DNA of 40,925 nt from DATATB01 sp036268995 (GTDB lineage: Bacteria; Planctomycetota; Planctomycetia; Pirellulales; PNKZ01). Shown here piece by piece: positions 1 through 8,609 of this stretch. Position numbers and translations under genes: made by a program. The notes under the pieces were generated by a model, which was not told the origin of the DNA, ran no database searches, and was given only the letters and a program-made list of their open reading frames with translations. Location of the stretch: assembly GCA_036268995.1 (NCBI GenBank), contig DATATB010000024.1, positions 1-40,925 on the forward strand, written 5' to 3'. Positions within the stretch are counted from its first letter, which is position 1. Each line of letters begins with the position of its first letter.

Positions 1-196
1 ACGAAAACCTGTTCGCCATCCTTGGCTCTCCTGTTCACGCCTCGCCTGCAAAACGATTGCGTGGATCGGAGAGCCTTTTTCATAAAACGCTCAGAAATTT
101 ACCACTCCAATTCCCTCCCAGTTTTGTCGGAAAGTGCAGCCTTTGGGAGAAGGACAAATGTGACCAGCCGGGCTCGCGCCCCTCGTTGTTTCCCGT

Positions 197-2905
197 TTAC
201 CCTTGCGCCTTCGCCGGGCTCGTCTCGCCGGCTGGCCGCGCGGCACCATTTTCATCGTGCCGGGGCTGCAAGAGCTTGGCGATCAGCCCGGTCCAGCCGG
301 TTTGGTGCGAGGCGCCGAGTCCGCGGCCGGTGTCGCCGTGAAAGTATTCGTGAAAGGCGATCAGGTCGCGAAAGTGCGGATCGCTGGCCAGCTTGTCGCT
401 GTCGGCAACCATCGGCCGGCGGCCGTCGGTGCCGGGCATAAAGATCCGCGCCAGCCGGCGCGTGAGCTCGTGGGCCACGGCGCAGATCGTGAGCTGATGG
501 CCCGAGCCGGTCGGGCATTCGACTAAGAAATCGTCGCCGTAGTAATGATGGAAGCGCTGCAGCGACTCGATGAGCAGATAGTTGATCGGAAACCAGATCG
601 GCCCACGCCAATTGCTGTTGCCGCCGAACATGCCACTGGTCGATTCGCCCGGCTCGTAATCGACCGACAGCCGCGTGCCGTCGCATTCGAACACGTAGGG
701 ATGCTGCTGGTGATACTTCGAGAGGGCACGGACGCCGAAATCGGACAGAAACTCGGCCGGATCGAGCATCCGCTGCAAAAGCATCTTCATCCGATGCCCG
801 CGCAGTAGCGAGAGTAGCCGCCGCTCGCCGCGGCCCGGCTCGGTCCAGCGCGACACCAGGTCGGACAGGTGCGGCCGATGCTTGAGAAACCACTCCAACC
901 GGCGGGCGAAATCGGGCAAGCGCTCGAGCATCTCGGGCTCGATCGTCTCGACCGCAAACAGCGGGATCAAGCCCACGATCGAACGCACCCGCAGGGTAAT
1001 CATCTTGCCGTCGGGCGTGTGCAATCGGTCGTAGTAGAACTGGTCCTCGTGGTCCCACAGGCCGATGCCGGTGCCGTCGTCGTTGTCGCCGGTGCTGTTG
1101 ATGGCTTCGGCAATGTACAGAAAGTGCTCGAAGAACTTAGTGGCCATGTCTTCGTAGACAGAATCGTTCAATGCCAGTTCCAGCGAGATGCGCATCATGT
1201 TCAGCGCGTACATCGCCATCCAACTGGTGCCGTCGGCCTGGTTGACGTAGCCTCCGCCGGGCAGCTCGTGGTTGCGGTCGAACACGCCGATGTTGTCCAG
1301 GCCCAGGAATCCGCCCTGGAAAACATTGCGATCGTGCAGATCCTTGCGGTTGACCCACCAGGTGAAGTTCAAGAGCAGCTTGTGGAACACGCGTTCGAGA
1401 AACGCCAGGTCGCCCGCATCGCCCCGCTGTTTGCGATCGATCTGAAACACGCGCCAGGTGGCCCAGGCGTGTACCGGCGGGTTCACGTCGCTGAAGGCCC
1501 ATTCGTAGGCCGGCAACTGCCCCAGCGCATTCATGTACCACTCGCGCACCAGCAGCACGAGCTGGTCCTTGGCGAACTCGGCGTCGACCTGGGCCAACGG
1601 AATGCAATGAAACGCCAGGTCCCAGGCCGCGTACCAAGGGTACTCCCACTTGTCGGGCATGCTGATGATTTCGCCGTTGTTCAGATGCCGCCAGCACGCG
1701 TTGCGGCCGTCTTTGCGCTCCGGCGGAGGCGGAGGTTCGGCCGGGTCGCCATTGAGCCATTCGTTCACGTCGTAGCCGTAGTATTGCTTGCTCCAGAGCA
1801 AGCCGGCCCAAGCCTGGCGCTGCACGTTGCGAGCCTCGGCATCGGCCAGCTCGGCTTGCAGAACTGCGTAAAAGGCATCGGCCTCCTGTTGCCGGTTGGC
1901 AACCATCGCATCGAAGTCGGCAAACGGGGCCTCGGGCGGCTGGCTCGAGAGCCGCAATCGCATCACGGCCGAGCCGCCGGCCGGCAGACGCAGCTTGTAA
2001 TGCGCGGCCGACTTGGTGCCCGTCAATCGCGGGTTGACGGCCACAGTCTTGCCACTGACCACGTACTCGTGAAAGGCGTCCTTGAAATACCCGGGCGTGG
2101 GCGTGCCAAACAGCCGGGGAGCATTGGTATCGTTGTCGCAAAACAGCAGCTCGGGCGAGCCCTCGGCATCGAGCCGCATGAGCTTGAGCTTGGGATGATC
2201 GGCCACGATCGAGCGTCGGCCGGGGGCATCTTTCGCGGCCGCGAGCGCCGGTTTGGCAGTGTTCCCGGTCCACGACCAGACATTGCGAAACCAGAGCTGC
2301 GCCAGCAGGTGCAGATCGGCCGGCTCGGGGCCGCGGTTGTGGACCGTGACGCGCAGCAAGATGTCGTCGGCGGCCGCCTTGGCGTATTCGACAAACACGT
2401 CGAAGTAGCGATCGCCGTCGAAGATGCCGGTATCCAGCAGCTCGAACTCGCGGTCGTCGCGACTGCGGCGACCGTTTTCTTCGACCAGCCGAGCGTAAGG
2501 GAATTCGCCTTGCGGATACTTGTAGACCATCTTGAGGTACGACGACGTCGGCGTGGCATCCAGATACCAGTAGCACTCCTTTACGTCCTCGCCGTGATTG
2601 CCCTGATGATTGTTCAGGCCGAAGAATCGCTCCTTCAGGATCGGGTCGCGGCCGTTCCAGCAGGCCAACGCCAGGCAGAGCCGCGCCTGGTCGTCCGAAA
2701 TGCCGGCAATGCCGTCCTCGCCCCAGCGATACGCGCGGCTGCGGGCATCATCGTGCGGAAGATAGTCCCAGGCATCGCCGTGCGGGCTGTAGTCCTCGCG
2801 CACCGTGCCCCATTGCCGCTCGGAAAGATACGGCCCCCAGCGCGTCCAAGGCGCCACGCCTTGCCGCGACTCAAGCATTCGCTGCCGTTCAGGATCGGGG
2901 GCCAT
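197..2905 (-). CDS. GH63-like glucosidase (MGH1-like glycoside hydrolase)
   Basis: Large soluble protein of about 902 residues with no signal peptide. Its N-terminal block (WGPYLSERQWGTVREDY, then HARSRAYRWGEDG-like residues) is the hallmark of the bacterial proteins annotated as GH63-type glucosidases; the C-terminal two thirds carry the (alpha/alpha)6-barrel signatures YEWAFSDVNPPVHAWA, GLWDHEDQFYYD and GNSNWRGPIWFP (near residue 760). The expected role is hydrolysis of alpha-glucosidic or mannosylglycerate-type substrates in the cytoplasm; the actual substrate cannot be read from the sequence. I chose the ATG at 2905; a TTG at 2917 in the same frame is possible. The downstream-facing neighbour on the same strand is an MFS transporter, which fits uptake plus cleavage of a sugar compound, but a REP-like pair separates them. 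Very long antisense ORFs over this gene are shadows. Confidence 0.88.
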   Translation of the reverse strand: MAPDPERQRMLESRQGVAPWTRWGPYLSERQWGTVREDYSPHGDAWDYLPHDDARSRAYRWGEDGIAGISDDQARLCLALACWNGRDPILKERFFGLNNHQGNHGEDVKECYWYLDATPTSSYLKMVYKYPQGEFPYARLVEENGRRSRDDREFELLDTGIFDGDRYFDVFVEYAKAAADDILLRVTVHNRGPEPADLHLLAQLWFRNVWSWTGNTAKPALAAAKDAPGRRSIVADHPKLKLMRLDAEGSPELLFCDNDTNAPRLFGTPTPGYFKDAFHEYVVSGKTVAVNPRLTGTKSAAHYKLRLPAGGSAVMRLRLSSQPPEAPFADFDAMVANRQQEADAFYAVLQAELADAEARNVQRQAWAGLLWSKQYYGYDVNEWLNGDPAEPPPPPERKDGRNACWRHLNNGEIISMPDKWEYPWYAAWDLAFHCIPLAQVDAEFAKDQLVLLVREWYMNALGQLPAYEWAFSDVNPPVHAWATWRVFQIDRKQRGDAGDLAFLERVFHKLLLNFTWWVNRKDLHDRNVFQGGFLGLDNIGVFDRNHELPGGGYVNQADGTSWMAMYALNMMRISLELALNDSVYEDMATKFFEHFLYIAEAINSTGDNDDGTGIGLWDHEDQFYYDRLHTPDGKMITLRVRSIVGLIPLFAVETIEPEMLERLPDFARRLEWFLKHRPHLSDLVSRWTEPGRGERRLLSLLRGHRMKMLLQRMLDPAEFLSDFGVRALSKYHQQHPYVFECDGTRLSVDYEPGESTSGMFGGNSNWRGPIWFPINYLLIESLQRFHHYYGDDFLVECPTGSGHQLTICAVAHELTRRLARIFMPGTDGRRPMVADSDKLASDPHFRDLIAFHEYFHGDTGRGLGASHQTGWTGLIAKLLQPRHDENGAARPAGETSPAKAQG

Positions 2906-2918
2906 CAGCTCTGCCAAA

Positions 2919-3000
2919 GTAGGTCCGGCGAGCCGAGCCGGACCGGGGTTACGTTGGATCGTCCGCTGCGATCGGGTGCCGCTCGGCTCGCGGCACCTAC
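2919..3000. repeat. REP-like family C, inverted pair
   Basis: Two units face each other. Plus-strand unit 2919-2944: GTA head, stem GGTCCGGC, loop GAGCCGA, stem GCCGGACC. Minus-strand unit 3000-2975: GTA head, stem GGTGCCGC, the same loop, stem GCGGCACC. The loop is identical and the stems differ by paired (compensatory) changes. The head reads GTAG because the first stem base is G. The TAG of the minus-strand head (2999-2997) is the stop codon of the MFS gene. A second pair of the same family lies at 29104-29181. Confidence 0.8.
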
Positions 3001-4493
3001 TGGTCCGATGTCGGCTCGTCGGGCGCCACGGGCTGAGTCGAATCGATCATCAGCCAGCACACGACGGCCAGTGCGTAGACGGCCGCGAAGATGATAAAAT
3101 TCGTGTGGTAGCCGGCCAGCGACGCCGCGGCCAGATCGGCGTCGGGAAGTGCGGCTTCGCTCACGCCCAGTGCATCGGCCCGCGCGGCGATCGAGCGGTT
3201 GATAATCGTGGCGGTGACGATCGGCACCAGCGCGCCGCCCAGATTGCCGATCGTGTTCATGCAGCCGGCCACGATGGCGGCGTAGCGCTGGCCAATGTCC
3301 TGGCACGTGGCCCAGGCCGAGCCCATCGTCAGGTCGTTGAAGAACGCCGCCAGCGAAATCGTCATGAAAAACGTCACGGCGCTGTTGGTGAAGATGCACG
3401 CCAGGCAGCAGACCGAGCACAGCGAGTGACCGATGATGCCGAACAGCCGGCGCCCCATCTTGCGATCGCCCGTGCGGCGAATGTAGGCATCGGTCAGCAG
3501 GCCGCCCACCAGGCAGCCAAAAGCTCCCAGCCAGAGCGGCCCGCCTTTGTAAATCGAGCCGAGAATATCCGTGGCCTCGACCCCGTGATGCCTTTCCATG
3601 AAGGTCGGCAGCAGGGTGATATTAAAATACCAGCCGTAGGCCCCGCAGGCGTACATGATGCACAGGCACCACAGGCTGCGGCTCGAGAGAATCTTGCGCC
3701 AGGGCACGCCGGTCAACTCGGCCTCGTGCCGGTTTCCGCCACTGGCCTGAATCAATTTGAGCTCGGCCGCATTGACGCGCGGGTTCTGCTCCGGCCGATC
3801 GCGAAACCAACGCGTGAACAGCACGCACCAGATGATCCCCAACACGCCGAAGAACCAGAAGGCCGCCCGCCAGCTCATCAGCGGCGGGCTGATTTCCTTG
3901 CCGTTCCACACCACGCCCGAGATCAAAAACATCCAGATCAGCGGGGTCAGCCCGCCCATCATGCGGCCCGACATCCACACCAGGCCCTGGGTAAAACCCC
4001 GCTCCTCGACCGGAAACCAGTTGTGCAGTGCCCGAGTGATGTTGGGATACGCGCCGGCTTCGCCCATGCCGAACAAAAAGCGAACGACGGCCATCGCCGT
4101 CAGCCCGCCCAGCGCGGTAGGCAGCCAGTTCATGCCGATCAGGCCGGTCATGGCCGTGAAGATCGACCACCACAGCACGATGCGGATCAGCGTCTTTCGC
4201 GGGCCGAACACGTCTCCCAGCCAGCCGCTGGGAATCTCGAAGGCCGCGTAGGCCAGCCCGAACGTCGTGTAGGCTATGGACAATTGCTCGGGCTTGTCCA
4301 GGCCCAAGGCCTCGGTGATCGGCCCGGCGGCCGAGCCCATGCACACGCGGTCGAGATACGTGATCGACGATAGCCCGCAGGCAAAGGCCAGCACGCCATA
4401 GCGGACGCGCGTGGGTGGCTGTTCAGCAGTGGTCGGATCCCAGGAGCTCGCGGCCGGAGCCCGATACGGATTTTCGAGCGGGGTCGAAGACAT
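2997..4493 (-). CDS. MFS transporter, ACS (hexuronate/glucarate-like) type
   Basis: About 498 residues with roughly 12 hydrophobic segments. The loop after TM2 has the MFS motif A (GWLGDVFGPRKTL, near residue 95), and the TYLDRVCMG stretch in TM1 resembles the anion:cation symporter family that carries hexuronates, glucarate or phthalate. It should act as a proton- or sodium-coupled importer of an organic anion in the inner membrane; the substrate is not decidable. The N terminus carries ENPYRAP, a short motif that I associate with planctomycete membrane proteins. Start: ATG at 4493; an in-frame TTG at 4502 precedes it. The stop codon TAG lies inside the GTAG head of a REP-like unit. It may work with the glucosidase encoded downstream. 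Confidence 0.85.
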   Translation of the reverse strand: MSSTPLENPYRAPAASSWDPTTAEQPPTRVRYGVLAFACGLSSITYLDRVCMGSAAGPITEALGLDKPEQLSIAYTTFGLAYAAFEIPSGWLGDVFGPRKTLIRIVLWWSIFTAMTGLIGMNWLPTALGGLTAMAVVRFLFGMGEAGAYPNITRALHNWFPVEERGFTQGLVWMSGRMMGGLTPLIWMFLISGVVWNGKEISPPLMSWRAAFWFFGVLGIIWCVLFTRWFRDRPEQNPRVNAAELKLIQASGGNRHEAELTGVPWRKILSSRSLWCLCIMYACGAYGWYFNITLLPTFMERHHGVEATDILGSIYKGGPLWLGAFGCLVGGLLTDAYIRRTGDRKMGRRLFGIIGHSLCSVCCLACIFTNSAVTFFMTISLAAFFNDLTMGSAWATCQDIGQRYAAIVAGCMNTIGNLGGALVPIVTATIINRSIAARADALGVSEAALPDADLAAASLAGYHTNFIIFAAVYALAVVCWLMIDSTQPVAPDEPTSDQ

Positions 4494-4633
4494 TGGCGGC
4501 AATGCGGAAGGATGAGCGATGAATGACGAATGCGACGCAGCGGCCCCGGTCGATAACCGCCGCCATCATAGCCCCCCGCGCCGCGCAATGCACCGCGCCG
4601 GCAAGAATTGCCCGCGAGGCCGTCGCGGCAACC

Positions 4634-4797
4634 GGCGAGCGCAGCGCTGCAAACCCATCTCCCTCTGGCGAGCGCAGCGAGGCAAATCCTTCTCCCTCTG
4701 GGAGAAGGTGGCCGAAGGCCGGATGAGGGTCTTCTCGCTGTAGCAGCCGACCCTCATCCGTCGGCTGCGCCGCCACCTTCTCCCAGGGGGAGAAGGG
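4634..4797. repeat. Intergenic composite repeat: 33-nt tandem plus long inverted repeat (family D)
   Basis: The 590-base gap between the MFS gene and the HEAT gene holds no convincing gene. Positions 4634-4666 and 4667-4699 are two tandem copies of a 33-base unit beginning GGCGAGCGCAGCG and ending TCTCCCTCT. The second copy runs into an arm (4688-4730) with a CCTTCTCCC/GGGAGAAGG hairpin, a GGCC-GAA-GGCC element and GGATGAGGGT. The reverse complement of this arm, slightly diverged, follows at 4750-4797. Similar palindromes with the TGGCCGAAGGCC core are, as I recall, dispersed in many proteobacterial genomes too. Confidence 0.7.
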
Positions 4798-5006
4798 ACA
4801 AATACGGCTACCGGCTCACACCCCTGGCGAGGACATTGCGCCATGCCGGGGCGAAGAACCAGTAGCCGCAATCGGGATGCAGGCTTGCCGCAGACGCCCG
4901 CCCAGCGCCGAGCCGAATTGCGCCGCTCATTTCGTCTCGACGGAGCGAGACGGCTACGGTGACGCGCGACGGCCGATGCCGGCGAGGCGGGCGTTCCAAA
5001 TCGAGC

Positions 5007-5035
5007 TTATCGCTAGCGCTGCGAGTTGCTATAAG
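5007..5035 (+). promoter_or_regulatory. Candidate sigma70-type promoter with extended -10
   Basis: TTATCG (5007-5012), 17-base spacer, TATAAG (5030-5035), with TGC directly before the -10 element (extended -10, TGnTATAAG). It lies 53 bases before the chosen start of the HEAT-repeat gene. The -35 match is weak. Confidence 0.35.
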
Positions 5036-5087
5036 CTGGCGTGCGTTGATGCGGGTTTTTACGCAATTCAAAGAACATTGGGGCTTG

Positions 5088-5591
5088 ATGATGGCTGCTG
5101 ATTTACGGGCATTGATGGCTGGCCTGAAAGCGGCGGGGCAGGCGGACCGGCTAGAGGCGGCTGAGAAGCTGATGCAGTTGGCTGAGGACGCGGCGCCGGC
5201 TGCTGCGGCATTGGCTTTGGCGGCCGGAGATGAGGATGACGAGGTGCGCGAGGCGGCGGTGGGGGCGCTGGAAGGCTTGGGGGCTCCGGCGGCGGACTTG
5301 TTGGGCGAGTTGACGAAGATTCTGCACGATGCGCAAGCCGATCGGGCTTATTGGGCCGCCACGCTGTTGGGCCGGATGGAAGCGGCTGCGGCGCCGGCCG
5401 TGCCGGATCTGATGCAAGTGCTTGGGCCGGCGGCGCCGCTCGAAGTGCGGCAGCGCGCGGCTTGGGCGCTGGGGCAAATTGGGCCCGCGGCTGCGGGAGC
5501 GACACAGGCGTTGAAGGTCGCTGCCGAGCATCGCGATCCGCGGCTGGCGGAGCTGGCGCGGGATGCGCTGGCGGCGATTGCGGCGAAATAA
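5088..5591 (+). CDS. HEAT-repeat domain protein
   Basis: About 167 residues, rich in Ala, Leu and Glu, made almost wholly of helical repeats of HEAT/PBS-lyase type: units such as DEVREAAVGALEGLG, YWAATLLGRM and VRQRAAWALGQIG recur at about 35-40 residue spacing. Such proteins act as protein-binding scaffolds; no catalytic motif is visible. Starts are uncertain: ATGATG at 5088/5091 follows a GGGG stretch, while ATG 5049 and GTG 4959 are in frame upstream; the candidate promoter at 5007-5035 argues against 4959. No signal peptide, so probably cytoplasmic. Partner unknown. Confidence 0.75.
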   Translation: MMAADLRALMAGLKAAGQADRLEAAEKLMQLAEDAAPAAAALALAAGDEDDEVREAAVGALEGLGAPAADLLGELTKILHDAQADRAYWAATLLGRMEAAAAPAVPDLMQVLGPAAPLEVRQRAAWALGQIGPAAAGATQALKVAAEHRDPRLAELARDALAAIAAK

Positions 5592-5605
5592 TCGCGCGCC
5601 GGACT

Positions 5606-5626
5606 CCCCAGACTTACGTCTTGGGG
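5606..5626. repeat. Short palindrome CCCC-A-GAC-TTAC-GTC-TTGGGG
   Basis: A hairpin just after the HEAT gene (CCCCAGAC / GTCTTGGGG around TTAC). It is not followed by a T-run, so it is a poor intrinsic terminator and looks more like one of the dispersed palindromes. GC-rich simple repeats (gctcgc/gagggcgc) follow up to about 5700. Confidence 0.45.
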
Positions 5627-5846
5627 CTCGCCTACGAAGAGGGGGCTCGCTTAAGAAGAGGGCGCTCGCGTGCGAGGGCGCTTCGCTGACTCCGCTTGCT
5701 AGCGGCGGCGATTGGGCTGGAGGCGGTCGGCGAGGACCGCTATCCTTTGCGGCCCATTGGATGGCCGGCGGCCGGGGATGGATCTCGGCGCTGCTGGCGA
5801 TCGCACGGACGGAACCGCAATTCTTTTGAACCCACGGAGGGGAGCC

Positions 5847-6794
5847 ATGCGCGCCCTGGCACGCTTGTTGGCTGCGCTGATGTTGCTGGTGATCTTGTTT
5901 GTCGGCTGCGAATTGCAACTGGCCGACAGTCAACAGCCGGGCAGCCCGGCACCGGATCCCGCGGCCGCTCCGGTCGATCCTTCAAAAGTTCCGCCGATCC
6001 ATATCGCCTCGTTCAATATCCAGGTCTTCGGCACGTCGAAGCTGCGCAAGCGGCCGGTGATGAATATCCTGGCGGAAGTCGCCCGGCGGTTCGACGTGAT
6101 GGCCATTCAGGAAGTGCGGGCCAAAGACGATCACGTGGTGCCGACGTTCGTCGAGCTGATCAACTCGACCGGACGCAAATACGATTTCGTCATCGGGCCG
6201 CGGCTGGGCCGCACGTCGAGCAAGGAGCAGTACGCGTTCATCTTCGATACGGCGCGGATCGAAGTCGACCGGTCCTCGATGTACACGGTGGCCGATCCGC
6301 AGGACCGCTTTCAGCGCGAGCCGACCGTGGTGCGCTTCCGCGTGCGCGGGCCGGCCGACGGCCAGGCCTTCACCTTTACTCTGGCAGACATTCACACCGA
6401 GCCGGACGAAGCCCGCAAGGAGATGGACGCGCTGGCCGACGTGTTTGTCGGCATCCAGAACAACGGCAGCGGTGAAGACGACGTGATCCTGCTGGGTGAT
6501 CTGAACTCCGACGAATACCACTTGGGCCGCATGGGGCAGTTGCCGGGCATTCAGCACGTCGTGACGGGCGTGACCACCAATACGCGCCGCACGCACATGT
6601 ACGACAACATCATGTTCGATCGCCGGCCGACCGTGGAATACACGGGCCGCTGGGGCGTGCTCGACTTGCGCAACGAATATTTGCTTCCGCTCGACCAGGC
6701 CCTGGAAGTCTCGGATCATTTCCCGGTCTGGGCCGAATTCAGCGCGTACGAAGGCGGGGCCGCACTGGCCGGGCGGCCTGCGGTGGCGCGCTAA
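5847..6794 (+). CDS. Endonuclease/exonuclease/phosphatase (DNase I fold) lipoprotein
   Basis: About 315 residues. A lipoprotein signal (hydrophobic residues 7-19, lipobox FVGC with Cys21) is followed by a Pro/Ala linker and then a DNase I-fold domain: ASFNIQVFG (about 54), AIQEVRA with the metal Glu (about 86), DIHTE (about 181), LLGDLNSDEY (about 215, Asp-x-Asn) and the catalytic SDHFPVW (about 289). The expected reaction is metal-dependent phosphodiester or phosphomonoester hydrolysis outside the cytoplasm, on nucleic acid or a phospho-compound. The start at 5847 is supported by GGAGGGGAG at 5837-5845; the frame remains open upstream, but without a ribosome site. A REP-like pair follows the gene. 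Confidence 0.85.
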   Translation: MRALARLLAALMLLVILFVGCELQLADSQQPGSPAPDPAAAPVDPSKVPPIHIASFNIQVFGTSKLRKRPVMNILAEVARRFDVMAIQEVRAKDDHVVPTFVELINSTGRKYDFVIGPRLGRTSSKEQYAFIFDTARIEVDRSSMYTVADPQDRFQREPTVVRFRVRGPADGQAFTFTLADIHTEPDEARKEMDALADVFVGIQNNGSGEDDVILLGDLNSDEYHLGRMGQLPGIQHVVTGVTTNTRRTHMYDNIMFDRRPTVEYTGRWGVLDLRNEYLLPLDQALEVSDHFPVWAEFSAYEGGAALAGRPAVAR

Positions 6795-6809
6795 CGCTGA
6801 GCCCGGCCG

Positions 6810-6876
6810 GTAGCGGAATTCGTGAGAATTCCGAAACGTCGCCGTTGATGTCCGGAAATCTCACGATTTCCGCTAC
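6810..6876. repeat. REP-like family A, inverted pair
   Basis: Unit 1 (plus, 6810-6833): GTAGC head, stem GGAATTC, loop GTGA, stem GAATTCC. Unit 2 (minus, 6876-6853): GTAGC head, stem GGAAATC, loop GTGA, stem GATTTCC. They face each other across 19 bases, as in a BIME. The fifth stem pair differs (T-A against A-T), so pairing is kept. The pair lies in the 419-base gap between the DNase I-fold gene and the PDZ gene, where I see no gene. Confidence 0.82.
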
Positions 6877-6932
6877 GACGTCGTCCTGGCGCGAGCAGCT
6901 CGGTCGGATTTTGACCAGGCGCGCTGCTCACT

Positions 6933-6953
6933 GCTGCTGAAGCAGCGGGCTAT
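6933..6953 (-). repeat. ATAGCCC-headed hairpin
   Basis: Read on the minus strand: ATAGCCC then GCTGCT-TC-AGCAGC. The layout (RTAGC head directly followed by a palindrome) matches the other REP-like units, but the sequence is its own; 36674-36696 has the same layout. Confidence 0.45.
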
Positions 6954-7213
6954 CCTGCCCGATTTCTCCGAGTTCGCGCGCTGGCTTGAGATTTGCTGGC
7001 GTCCAAGCGGGTGCCTTTGTGCGTTAAAGCAGTTTGCGCTGGCGGCGGTCTGCCGGCAGTTCCGGAGTTCGACGAGTGCCGAGGCAGGGGATGGTCGCGG
7101 CGATGTTTAAGAGCACAAAGATGTTCGACTCGCCCTACCAGCGCCATGAGCACGGTTTCGCCACGGAAACGGCATCACGCGAGCGGTTTTTACTTTCAAA
7201 AGGAGAACGCAAC

Positions 7214-7777
7214 ATGAGAAACTCATTCTTCGCTTTGGCGGCCGGACTGGCCGCGATCTTTGCCTGCTCGCCAGCGATGGCCCAGGCCGTGGGTCAGGCC
7301 CCGCCGGTGAACGCGCCGCAGAGATTCCAGCAAGTGGTGCCGGGCGCTCCGCCGCAACCGGTCGAGTTTCGCGGCACCGAACGGGCCAGTTTGGGCGTGA
7401 CGCTCAGCGACAACAACGGCGGCAAGGTCTGGATTCGCAGCGTGCAGAAGGGCAGCGCCGCCGACGAAGCCGGCCTGCGCGCCAACGACCAGATCACGGG
7501 CATCGACGGCAAGCCGGTGCAGACCTATCTGGACGTGATCCGCCTGGTGAATCAAAAGGGCGCGTCGGACGACATTCGCATCGACCTACTGCGAAACGGT
7601 CGGCCGGGCATGCTCACCGCGTCGCTGGGCTCGCAATACACGGGCGTGCCCACCGGCTCCTACACGCAGTTCCCGGCCACCGAGACGCAGCAGTCGGGCT
7701 ATCGCGGGCTGCCCAATGCCAATCCGCCGCCGGCCGGCTACGTGGTGCCGAACACCAAGGGGCCCTATAACCGCTAA
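7214..7777 (+). CDS. Secreted PDZ-domain protein
   Basis: About 187 residues. Residues 1-23 are a signal peptide (cleavage likely after AMA-23). A PDZ domain spans about 58-140: LGVTLSDNNGGKVWIRSV, then GSAADEAGLRANDQI and IDGKPVQTYLDVIRLV, the DegP/HtrA-type substrate-binding fold without the protease. The C-terminal tail is Pro/Gly/Thr-rich and probably disordered. It is likely a periplasmic adaptor that binds C-terminal peptides. The start is set by AAAAGGAGAACGCAAC directly before ATG 7214; the longer in-frame ORF upstream lacks such a site. A clear intrinsic terminator follows, so the gene is probably monocistronic. Confidence 0.85.
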   Translation: MRNSFFALAAGLAAIFACSPAMAQAVGQAPPVNAPQRFQQVVPGAPPQPVEFRGTERASLGVTLSDNNGGKVWIRSVQKGSAADEAGLRANDQITGIDGKPVQTYLDVIRLVNQKGASDDIRIDLLRNGRPGMLTASLGSQYTGVPTGSYTQFPATETQQSGYRGLPNANPPPAGYVVPNTKGPYNR

Positions 7778-7802
7778 CGGGTGCGTACCGTATCCGAGAG
7801 AG

Positions 7803-7846
7803 CCGGGCGGGTCGGCAATTCAAATTGCCGCTCGCCCGGTTTTTTT
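7803..7846 (+). terminator. Rho-independent terminator after the PDZ gene
   Basis: Long hairpin CCGGGCG-ggt-CGGCAATT / AATTGCCG-ct-CGCCCGG followed by a run of seven T, 25 bases after the PDZ stop codon. Confidence 0.85.
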
Positions 7847-7920
7847 ATGCGCTTCGACGAATGCGGACCACGGATTTCACGGATGACACGGATATGGGGA
7901 AAGGATAAGGGACCCTTGCC

Positions 7921-8208
7921 TTACCAGCGGCGGCCGTGGTGGTAATAGGGACGATAGCCGCCGTAGCCGCCGAACGGGATGCCGATCGAGAGGCCGATCG
8001 TTGGCCGGGCGTAGTAGCCGCCGCCGTAGTAGGGCGGTGGATAATAGCCGCCGTAGGGAGCACCGTACGCATACGGCGCAGGCGCCGCATAGCCGTAGGC
8101 CGGGGCTGGGTAGTAGCCGTACTGTGCTTGGGCCGTCTGGGCGGTGGCCAAGGTCAGGCCGGCGGTCATCACCACGGGCAAAACCAGGAATTTCCACAAG
8201 GCACTCAT
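7921..8208 (-). CDS. Small secreted Gly/Tyr/Pro-rich protein
   Basis: 95 residues. Residues 1-28 form a signal peptide (LATAQTAQA, cleavage after Ala28). The mature part is mostly Gly, Tyr, Pro and Ala in motifs such as YGYYPAPAYGY, GGYYPPPYYGGGYY and GGYGGYRPYYHHGRRW. The only non-repetitive piece is RPTIGLSIGIPFGG. Composition suggests a cell-surface or envelope structural peptide; no enzyme motif. The ribosome site TCGAGGGAATTT precedes ATG 8208. Similar low-complexity secreted peptides are frequent in planctomycetes (general knowledge). It converges with the PDZ gene. Confidence 0.72.
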   Translation of the reverse strand: MSALWKFLVLPVVMTAGLTLATAQTAQAQYGYYPAPAYGYAAPAPYAYGAPYGGYYPPPYYGGGYYARPTIGLSIGIPFGGYGGYRPYYHHGRRW

Positions 8209-8609
8209 AAATTCCCTCGACTTCCTATCAAGCGGCTGAGAGTTTTGCGGGGCTTCTGGATCGATGCGACTTGGAGCTGCGGTTCATCGCACGTGCTGCC
8301 GCCGTCCACGGGGTGAAAGCTCACAACTCTGCCTCTCATCTACGCAAGCGCGGTGCCGGGCAGTTCGCGCAAATCGGGGTCGAAGTTTCAAGTCTCATGG
8401 CCTGCGGTCGTTGCGATCCGCACGCATGTGAACAGCATGCACCAGACGCCAAAAAACGACGCGCCCCGGCGAGAAAGCTGTCGCCCGATTGACGACGCTG
8501 GCGCCGCGTTTTCGTTGCGACGGCAAGCAGCCCGCAATCGTCACCGCCGGCAAAAGCGATTCAAGTTCGCCAGCAATGCAGCGCAGGCAGAAGGCCGCAA
8601 GCTGGCCGG
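8209..8609. other. Non-coding stretch, nothing recognised
   Basis: About 400 bases between the Gly/Tyr-rich gene and the antiporter stop. Small ORFs here have no ribosome site and no recognisable sequence, and I see no clear hairpin or repeat. The promoter of the small secreted protein should lie at the left end. Confidence 0.4.

Noticed and set aside
115..165. Possible fragment of repeat family D (GGGAGAAGGACAAATG) near the left edge
   Set aside because: Only about 16 bases are similar to the 4789-4804 end of family D; could be chance.
869..3094. Long plus-strand ORF (741 codons) opposite the GH63 gene
   Set aside because: It mirrors the codon pattern of the true gene in GC-rich DNA, has no ribosome site or recognisable domain, and the minus strand protein is clearly a family member.
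2805..4373. Plus-strand ORF opposite the MFS gene
   Set aside because: Arg/Ala/Gly-rich shadow translation with no domain; the minus strand encodes a clear 12-TM transporter.
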